Shown here piece by piece: positions 6,452 through 10,591 of a stretch of DNA of 10,591 bases (its first letter is position 1; every line of letters begins with the position of its first letter). Below the pieces are notes generated by a model, which saw only the letters and a program-made list of their open reading frames with translations, had not been told where the DNA came from and searched no databases. The stretch comes from an uncultured Bacilli bacterium (GTDB taxonomy: Bacteria > Bacillota_I > Bacilli_A > RF39 > UBA660): positions 1 through 10,591 of the forward strand of contig CAKPJX010000028.1 of the NCBI GenBank assembly GCA_934163035.1, written 5' to 3'. The position numbers were made by a program, and so were the translations under genes.

Positions 6452-6652
6452 ATTCAGAAAGGAGTAAGTTATGAACTATTAGCATTACAATTTGATGATA
6501 GCGAAACTCCTAGATTTAATGATAATGCAAGAACTATGAAAATAGATAATCAAGATTTCACTATTTATTATAGCAACGAATGTCCTTATGTAGAATATGA
6601 AGTAAAAGAATTAACTGAATATTCAAAAGAAAATAATAAAAAAATCTCTTGA
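6452..6652 (+). pseudogene. Remnant of a YoaP-type GNAT acetyltransferase (central part only)
   Basis: The frame reads QKGVSYELLALQFDDSETPR, then FNDNARTMKIDNQDFTIYY, then SNECPYVEYEVKELTEYSKE, ending at a TGA at 6650. YELLAL, PRFNDNA, TIYYS..CPY and the VKEL..YSKENN stretch are typical of the link between the N-terminal GNAT domain and the C-terminal YoaP domain of this family (normally about 240-270 residues). A TAA at 6449 closes the frame upstream, and the GNAT part is missing or scrambled. The C-terminal half is replaced from about 6638 by promoter-repeat copy 2, which supplies the stop. There is no start codon with a ribosome binding site; the ATG at 6471 is in another frame and stops after three codons. 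Confidence 0.75.
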
Positions 6653-6668
6653 TTTCAACAAATTTTTC

Positions 6669-6741
6669 TGAAAACGATAAAAATATTTAAAATGTTGATA
6701 TAAAACTTGCTGAAATCGGTAGAAAATCTATTGAAATCGGT
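6669..6741 (+). promoter_or_regulatory. Operator-like direct repeats (copy 2)
   Basis: TGAAATCGGT at 6711-6720 and 6732-6741 (21 bases apart) and TGAAAACGAT at 6669-6678 are all preserved without a change and with identical spacing, whereas bases between them differ from copy 1, including the middle unit (GAAAATCTAT, 6722-6731). Conservation of the units against changes in the surroundings supports them as binding sites. Confidence 0.55.
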
Positions 6742-6768
6742 TGACATTTTCGGTAAAAAAAGTATAAT
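6741..6768 (+). promoter_or_regulatory. Promoter of the receiver-domain gene (copy 2)
   Basis: TTGACA (6741-6746) and TATAAT (6763-6768), both consensus, with a 16-base spacer, one base shorter than in copy 1 because of a lost A in the spacer A-run. Transcription would start near 6775, about 75 bases before the receiver-domain gene. Confidence 0.8.
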
Positions 6769-6851
6769 ATTTCTTGTATCAGATCTTATGTTTTTAGCTT
6801 TTAAAAAACTATTTAGAGATCCAACTTTTGATACAAAATGTGGTGATAACT

Positions 6852-7409
6852 ATGAATCATAACGAAATTATTTCAAGTAATAATAAATATAATGAGAATA
6901 AAATTAGTTCGTATTTTTATAATAAAACAGTACATGAAAAAAGTAAAGAAAAAATTGATAACTTACATAAATATAAACCAAGTAAAAAAGTGTCAGTATT
7001 ACTTGGCGATTATTATGAGCAAATGGCAATTATTTCAAATTCCGTCTTAGAAAGTATTGGTTGCAAAACAACTATTGTTCCCAGTTGTGAAGCATTAATT
7101 CAAGAGTTTATGGATAATCCAAATAAATATAATGTAATTATTACAAATAATACTTATTCAAATAATGGTAGTGGTGAAGAAGTCTTAAAAGTAGTAAAAA
7201 AAATAAGAAAAGATATAAAGGTAATTGTATTAACAGTTGAAAGAAACGAAACTAAACATTTTATAAATATAATTGGTTTTGATGGATATTTAGAAAAACC
7301 ATTAGATCAGAGAAAAGCTATTTCCGTACTTACAGCATTGATCCCAAAATTAAAGTTTAATAGAGTTGAACCAATGTATTACATATATAATAATAAAAAT
7401 AGATTTTAA
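6852..7409 (+). CDS. Degenerate response-regulator receiver (REC) domain protein
   Basis: 185 residues from the ATG at 6852, chosen because GGTGAT lies 5 bases upstream; in-frame TTG 6828 and GTGs lie in the repeat and are less likely. A polar N-terminal extension of about 45 residues precedes a REC-like domain (about 48-165): KVSVLLGDYYE (acidic-pair strand), YNVIITNNTY where the phospho-accepting Asp is expected but Asn is found, KVIVLT with the conserved Thr, and GYLEKPLD with the conserved Lys-Pro. It resembles the C-terminal receiver of hybrid histidine kinases, but no output or kinase domain is attached. Likely a pseudo-receiver acting by protein contact, or the surviving tail of a larger kinase cut when the promoter repeat arrived. 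VanZ follows 56 bases downstream. Confidence 0.7.
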   Translation: MNHNEIISSNNKYNENKISSYFYNKTVHEKSKEKIDNLHKYKPSKKVSVLLGDYYEQMAIISNSVLESIGCKTTIVPSCEALIQEFMDNPNKYNVIITNNTYSNNGSGEEVLKVVKKIRKDIKVIVLTVERNETKHFINIIGFDGYLEKPLDQRKAISVLTALIPKLKFNRVEPMYYIYNNKNRF

Positions 7410-7414
7410 AAGTA

Positions 7415-7430
7415 TGGCATAATGTATAAT
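7415..7430 (+). promoter_or_regulatory. Weak -10-like sites before the VanZ gene
   Basis: TGGCATAAT (7415-7423, extended -10 form) and TATAAT (7425-7430) lie in the short gap before the VanZ gene; neither has a recognisable -35. The VanZ gene may instead be read from the promoter at 6741. Confidence 0.3.
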
Positions 7431-7465
7431 GAAAGACAAATAGTAATTTATAAGGATGGAATGTT

Positions 7466-7984
7466 ATGAAAGTATTAATAGATTTGATAGTTTTAATAAT
7501 AATATATTTTTGGAGATTTTATAGAAAATGGAAGGTAAAAGGTAGAGATGTATTACTTATAAATACAACTATGTATATATACTTATCTTTTGTGTTGTAT
7601 TTTACTTTAATGCCGATAATAACATCTTTGCCATTTATGTTTAATCATCCATATCATCCAATGAATTTAGAACCATTTTCTGATGTTATAAATGGTAGAG
7701 GCGATTTTTTTAGACAAGTGCTCTTAAATATTGTAATGACAATTCCATTCGGATTTTTATTACCTTTAGTAAAGAGAAAAAACACAAACCTATTGCAAAT
7801 TATTTTTTATACTTTTCTATTAAGTTTAAGCATAGAAATTTTACAACCTTTAATAAATGGTTCTAGGTCAGCAGATATAACCGATTTGATAACTAATATT
7901 ATAGGTGGAATTGTTGGTTATATAATATACTTGATATTAAAGTCAATAATAGTTAAAATATTAAAATGTTTAAAAAATGAATGA
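7466..7984 (+). CDS. VanZ-family membrane protein
   Basis: 172 residues, usual for the family, with about five hydrophobic segments (2-16, 31-50, 84-102, 108-128, 143-160). Family motifs: YFTLMP at the end of TM2, the NLEPF loop, NIVMTIPFGFLLPL, and the SLSIEILQPLI...RSADITDLITNIIGGIVGY block, whose E..Q and D..D..N residues are the conserved polar ones. VanZ itself gives low-level teicoplanin resistance in VanA clusters; VanZ-like proteins are common in Bacillota genomes without glycopeptide resistance genes, and none are seen here, so resistance should not be assumed. Ribosome binding site AAGGATGG is about 7 bases before the ATG. Together with the PASTA transporter it adds to the envelope theme. 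Confidence 0.88.
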   Translation: MKVLIDLIVLIIIYFWRFYRKWKVKGRDVLLINTTMYIYLSFVLYFTLMPIITSLPFMFNHPYHPMNLEPFSDVINGRGDFFRQVLLNIVMTIPFGFLLPLVKRKNTNLLQIIFYTFLLSLSIEILQPLINGSRSADITDLITNIIGGIVGYIIYLILKSIIVKILKCLKNE

Positions 7985-8007
7985 TCTAGGACTCTACGAT
8001 AAGTAGG

Positions 8008-8036
8008 TTGCAAGTATTAATATTCTCATTTATAAT
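8008..8036 (+). promoter_or_regulatory. Promoter of the broken HTH/HU gene
   Basis: TTGCAA (8008-8013), 17-base spacer, TATAAT (8031-8036). It still stands in front of a gene that is no longer intact. Confidence 0.7.
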
Positions 8037-8056
8037 TTTAAATGGAGACAGAAAAA

Positions 8057-8310
8057 ATGAATAATTATATAACGGTTAAAATTATAAAAGAATTAAGGGA
8101 AAAAGAACATTTAACACTACTTTTGAAATTTTTAAAGATGAATTAGCTAAAGGAGAAAAAGTTTTGGTTGCGGGATTTGGGACATTTAAAATTACTGAAA
8201 GAAAAGTCAGAGACGGTAGAAATCCATTAACTGGCAAAAAAATAAAAATTAAAGCTTCAAAATCAATAAACTTTAAACTTAGCACAGCCATAAAAGACAA
8301 AATAAATTAA
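8057..8310 (+). pseudogene. Broken chimera: HTH N-terminus joined out of frame to an HU-like C-terminus
   Basis: From the ATG at 8057 (GGAGA 9-13 bases upstream) the frame reads MNNYITVKIIKELREKEHLT, typical of the first helix of an XRE-type HTH protein, then runs to a stop at 8144. From about 8113 the other frame reads NTTFEIFKDELAKGEKV, then LVAGFGTFKITERKVRDGR, then NPLTGKKIKIKASKSINFKL, ending at 8310: the unmistakable C-terminal two thirds of HU/IHF-like DNA-binding proteins (GFGTF..ER, RNPLTGK, the beta-arm). The first about 25 residues of HU and its start are missing. The simplest reading is a deletion that fused two neighbouring genes around 8111-8116. A programmed frameshift is unlikely, as no slippery site is evident. 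Confidence 0.75.
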
Positions 8311-8319
8311 ATACTTATA

Positions 8320-8345
8320 AACAAGTCAAAAATGGCTTGTTTTTT
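8320..8345 (+). terminator. Rho-independent terminator after the HU remnant
   Basis: A 9-bp stem (8320-8328 with 8333-8341, one wobble; core AACAAG/CTTGTT) with an AAAA loop runs into TTTTTT. It lies 9 bases after the HU stop and insulates the next operon. Confidence 0.85.
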
Positions 8346-8374
8346 GTAAAGTGAGAGAAAAAAATAAAAAAATC

Positions 8375-8403
8375 TACCGAAAACGGAAAAAATGTGGTAT
8401 TAT
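8375..8403 (+). promoter_or_regulatory. Extended -10 promoter of the rhodanese operon with an operator-like motif
   Basis: TGGTATTAT (8395-8403) is an extended -10 element; at the -35 position (8375-8380, TACCGA) there is no consensus. Instead the palindrome CCGAAAACGG (8377-8386) covers it. The run CCGAAAACGGAAAAAAT resembles CTGAAAACGATAAAAAT in the promoter repeats (14 of 17), so the same regulator may act here. Confidence 0.5.
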
Positions 8404-8449
8404 ATATATAACAAGATGATATATTGCAAGAAAAGAAAGGAGGAAATAT

Positions 8450-9046
8450 GTGAAGCTTATTTATAGAATACTACTAATTTTTATAATAATAGTATTTGCA
8501 TTTCTGGTATTCTTTGTTGAGGAATGTATAAGGTTAGAACTTAATTTGTATGATAAGCCACTTGTTAAATTAAAAGTTGAAGAAATAAAGAGCAATAACA
8601 AAAATATATATATTGAAGAAATACACAGTTTAGGTTTTACTGTTAGATATGAATATGATCTTAACCAAAAGTCAGAGGATCTAGTCCAATACACAATTTC
8701 CAAAAAGACTTTTAAAGCAATACTAAAAGGAAATGTTTGGCAGTGGTCTAAAGATACAAAAGAGGAAAACATCAAAAAAATAATTGCTGAAAACAACTAT
8801 ATTATTGTAGATGTTAGAACTAAAGAAGAATTTGATTCTGGTCATTTAGTTGATGCAATAAATATTCCAGAAGAAGAACTAGAAAAAAATCTTAATAAAC
8901 TTGACAAAAACAAATATATTTTTGTTTATTGTAGAAGTGGAAGAAGAAGCCACAATGCAATGATTAAATTAAACAAAAATGGTTTTAAAGATGTTATTGA
9001 TTTAGGGGGATATGAAAAAATAACAGTTTTTAAAAAAAATAACTAA
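8450..9046 (+). CDS. Membrane-anchored rhodanese-domain protein
   Basis: 198 residues. Start is GTG at 8450: AAAGGAGG (8436-8443) lies 6 bases upstream, and the overlapping ATG at 8448 is followed at once by a stop. TM about 5-23, then a unique region about 25-100 (beta-rich; no family recognised), then a rhodanese domain about 105-193 with DVRTKEEFDSGHLVDAINIP and the active-site loop CRSGRRS (Cys161). The Cys is present, so sulfur transfer or thiol chemistry is possible. Orientation of the anchor puts the rhodanese domain either outside or, with the positive N-terminus inside, most likely outside the membrane, which is unusual but known for single-domain rhodaneses of Gram-positives. The next gene follows after 14 bases in one operon. 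Confidence 0.85.
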   Translation: MKLIYRILLIFIIIVFAFLVFFVEECIRLELNLYDKPLVKLKVEEIKSNNKNIYIEEIHSLGFTVRYEYDLNQKSEDLVQYTISKKTFKAILKGNVWQWSKDTKEENIKKIIAENNYIIVDVRTKEEFDSGHLVDAINIPEEELEKNLNKLDKNKYIFVYCRSGRRSHNAMIKLNKNGFKDVIDLGGYEKITVFKKNN

Positions 9047-9060
9047 ATTGGAGGAAAAAA

Positions 9061-9912
9061 ATGAAAATTGAAAAAAAAGAAATAATTAAACTTATTGTTA
9101 TAATAGCACTTGCAGCTATAATGTGTGGGGTAGTATATGTTCTATCAAATAATAAAAAAATTAATCTTCCTAAAATGGGAGAAATTAAAGAAGTTTTAAT
9201 AAAGGAAGATAATAGAGTTGTTACTATTAGTGAAAAAAAAGAAATAGAAAAGATATACAAAATAATAGAAAATAAAAAGTCTATGAAAAAAAGTGTAACA
9301 GATACACCAAAAGATGTTAAAAAACTTATAAAAATTTCTTTCATTATAGGTGATGATGAGAAAAATATAATGAATATTTATATGAAAGATGATATGTATT
9401 ATCTTGAACAACCATACAATGGAATATTCAAATTAAGTAAAAAAGAATATGAAGATATACTGATGTATTTATCTAAAGTCTATACTATTGGTGAAATGTC
9501 AAAATATAATGTTACAAACAACAAAATAATGTTGGAAATAAAAAATGACGAAATGAAAGATAAAAAAGATACTGATAAAAAAGCAGAAATGAAGTCAGAA
9601 AATATGATGAATAACAAAATTAAATTGATTATCAAAAATATGACTAAGAAAACCTATGAGTATGAAGCAGATTTTTATGTAGAAATGGAAAAAGATGGTA
9701 AGTGGTATGAAGTAAAATGGACAGAAGAACCATCATTTAACTTAATTCCTTATGTGATTAAGGGTGAGGAAACAATTACAACTGAAATAGATGGAATATT
9801 TAGAGAATCTTTGACAAAGGGAAAATACAGAATTGTTAAATCATTTACTGAGGAAAATTCAAGCGAAGATACTGAAATAGTATATTCAGCAGTAGAATTT
9901 GAAGTTAAATAA
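9061..9912 (+). CDS. Membrane-anchored protein with DUF5301-like and bacterial Ig-like (Big_14-type) domains
   Basis: 283 residues. N-terminal TM about 9-28; the Cys22 context (AIMC) is not a proper lipobox, so it is read as an anchor. The first domain (about 42-140) has the DUF5301-like blocks SVTDTP and MYYLEQPYNGIFKLSKKEYEDI. After a charged Lys/Asp/Glu/Met-rich linker (about 160-183) comes an Ig-like fold (about 184-283) with YEADFYVEMEKDGKWYEV and LTKGKYRIVKSF, the hallmark ending of Big_14-type domains. NNKI.L.IKN occurs twice (153-162, 184-193), hinting at a small internal duplication around the linker. Ribosome binding site TTGGAGG is 7-9 bases upstream. It is second in the operon with the rhodanese protein. 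Function is unknown; presumably surface-exposed. Family names rest on motif recall, not a search. Confidence 0.78.
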   Translation: MKIEKKEIIKLIVIIALAAIMCGVVYVLSNNKKINLPKMGEIKEVLIKEDNRVVTISEKKEIEKIYKIIENKKSMKKSVTDTPKDVKKLIKISFIIGDDEKNIMNIYMKDDMYYLEQPYNGIFKLSKKEYEDILMYLSKVYTIGEMSKYNVTNNKIMLEIKNDEMKDKKDTDKKAEMKSENMMNNKIKLIIKNMTKKTYEYEADFYVEMEKDGKWYEVKWTEEPSFNLIPYVIKGEETITTEIDGIFRESLTKGKYRIVKSFTEENSSEDTEIVYSAVEFEVK

Positions 9913-9920
9913 TATAAGAG

Positions 9921-9965
9921 AAGAAAGCATTTCTGATACTATATAAGTAATGCTTTCTTTTATTG
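9921..9965 (+). terminator. Rho-independent terminator of the rhodanese/DUF5301 operon
   Basis: An 11-bp perfect stem (AAGAAAGCATT 9921-9931 with AATGCTTTCTT 9949-9959) and a 17-base loop, followed by TTATTG. It begins 8 bases after the stop codon. Confidence 0.8.
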
Positions 9966-9989
9966 TAATAATCTGGGGAGATGTTTAAA

Positions 9990-10591
9990 ATGAAAGAAAA
10001 AACACCAAATTGGTTAAAACTAGATAATGCTGCAACTATATACCCGTCAACATTATCAAGAAAATATGCTGCTATGTTTCGTGTTAGCATGACTTTAAAA
10101 GATAAAATAGACAAAGATGTTTTACAATATGCATTAAACAATGTAATAGATAGATTTCCAACATTTAAATACAAGTTAAAACAAGGACTTTTTTGGTGTT
10201 ATTTTAAAAGAATAAAAGATAACCCCATAATAGAGCAAGATTATAATAATCCTATGTTAAGAATAAAGTTTAAAAATCATAGAAATTACCTATTTAGAGT
10301 TAGATATTATGAAAATAGAATTGCAGTTGAATTTTTTCACGCATTAACTGATGGAACTGGGGCAATTATATTTATATCTACACTAGTAGGAGAATATATT
10401 AAATTAAAATATAATACAAAAATTACATATAATAATTATGTTTTAAATCCAAATGAAAAGGTTAGTAAGGGAGAATATAGTGATGATTTTAAAAAGTATG
10501 CTAGAAAAGCTGGGAAGTTAGTGCATGAAAAACCAGCATACCATTATAAAGGAACTCTTATTAGTAATAATGATTTAAATGTTATTACTGG
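9990..10591 (+). CDS. Condensation-like (alcohol acetyltransferase-type) acyltransferase, 5' part
   Basis: 200 codons are visible and the frame is open at the window edge. The N-terminus has NWLKLDNAATIYPSTLSRKY and FRVSMTL, then DVLQYALNNVIDRFPTFKYKLKQGLFW, LFRVRYYENRIAVEFFHALTDGTGA. FFHALTDG is the variant of the HHxxxDG catalytic motif (His117, Asp121) of CoA-dependent acyltransferases and NRPS condensation domains; the first His is Phe, as usual in this clostridial group. These genes often stand next to a DUF6320 gene and an esterase in gut Bacillota, so the next gene is worth noting. Start ATG 9990 has GGGGAG (9975-9980) 9 bases upstream; in-frame ATG 9981 directly abuts it and is less likely. 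Substrate unknown. Confidence 0.85.
   Translation, partial: MKEKTPNWLKLDNAATIYPSTLSRKYAAMFRVSMTLKDKIDKDVLQYALNNVIDRFPTFKYKLKQGLFWCYFKRIKDNPIIEQDYNNPMLRIKFKNHRNYLFRVRYYENRIAVEFFHALTDGTGAIIFISTLVGEYIKLKYNTKITYNNYVLNPNEKVSKGEYSDDFKKYARKAGKLVHEKPAYHYKGTLISNNDLNVIT

Larger units (their letters stand above)
6638..6842 (+). repeat. Promoter-region repeat, copy 2
   Basis: 205 bases, about 92% identical to 1072-1277. The left junction falls in an A-run inside the YoaP remnant; the right end (about 6842) falls 9 bases before the start of the receiver-domain gene. Operator-like units, promoter and the first about 17 codons of the leader reading frame are kept, but the leader frame here ends after 24 codons. 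Confidence 0.9.

Noticed and set aside
6471..6482. ATG with a good AGAAAGGAG upstream as a gene start
   Set aside because: The frame stops after three codons; the Shine-Dalgarno-like bases are coding sequence (QKG) of the YoaP remnant.
7466..7984. Glycopeptide resistance gene
   Set aside because: VanZ-like proteins are widespread; no VanH, VanA or VanX-type gene is present in the window.
8082..8300. Minus-strand frame over the HU remnant
   Set aside because: The plus strand carries unmistakable HU motifs; the minus frame is their complement.
8461..8796. 111-residue minus-strand frame over the rhodanese gene
   Set aside because: Composition is typical of antisense to an AT-rich gene; no start signals and no recognisable domain.
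9121..9126. Lipobox at Cys22 of the DUF5301 protein
   Set aside because: The residue before Cys is Met, which lipobox rules do not allow; a plain TM anchor fits better.
9030..9411. Two Phe/Ile-rich minus-strand frames over the DUF5301 gene start
   Set aside because: Mirror of Lys/Glu-rich coding sequence; no ribosome binding site.
1..10591. tRNA, rRNA, CRISPR array, prophage or plasmid origin
   Set aside because: No cloverleaf-like GC-richer segments, no regularly spaced repeats with spacers, and no phage structural or replication genes were seen on either strand.

Overview
The window is very AT-rich DNA with the standard bacterial code (TGA behaves as a stop), strong AGGAGG-type ribosome binding sites and sigma-A-like promoters. 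Gene content (FtsX-type ABC permeases, a PASTA protein, VanZ, DUF5301, a condensation-like acyltransferase) points to a low-GC Gram-positive: Bacillota or a related wall-bearing Mycoplasmatota-like lineage, probably gut-associated. The species cannot be read from the sequence.

Layout. (1) Positions 2-727 are the C-terminal part of an FtsX-family permease cut by the window edge. (2) An XRE-type regulator (787-1026, minus) is transcribed divergently from an operon of three genes: ABC permease (1379-2779), ABC ATPase (2792-3475) and a single-pass membrane protein with five PASTA-like repeats (3468-4700). The intergenic region holds a consensus promoter with phased direct repeats. The operon is followed by two hairpin terminators. 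(3) An IS110-family insertion sequence lies directly behind the terminators. Its transposase (5018-6223) is intact, and the 5' noncoding region folds into two internal-loop hairpins resembling a bridge RNA. (4) Positions 6267-6850 are scarred DNA: a YoaP-type acetyltransferase remnant is fused to a second, roughly 92% identical copy of the ABC operon's promoter region. (5) That promoter copy sits in front of a degenerate receiver-domain protein (6852-7409), followed by a VanZ-family membrane protein (7466-7984). (6) A broken HTH/HU chimera (8057-8310) keeps a promoter and a terminator. (7) A two-gene cell-surface operon follows: a membrane-anchored rhodanese (8450-9046) and a DUF5301/Ig-like protein (9061-9912), then a terminator. 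(8) The 5' part of a condensation-like acyltransferase (9990 to the edge) closes the window.

How it fits together: the theme is cell envelope (ABC export or sensing, PASTA, VanZ, surface-anchored proteins) with a local regulator and a promoter region that has been copied to a second site. The region is a patchwork: one IS, two gene remnants, one duplicated promoter segment and a receiver protein lacking its phospho-acceptor. The most unusual items are the kinase-less PASTA protein built into an ABC transporter operon, the duplicated promoter with its direct repeats, and the readable bridge-RNA-like structure with a guide-like match to the IS right end.
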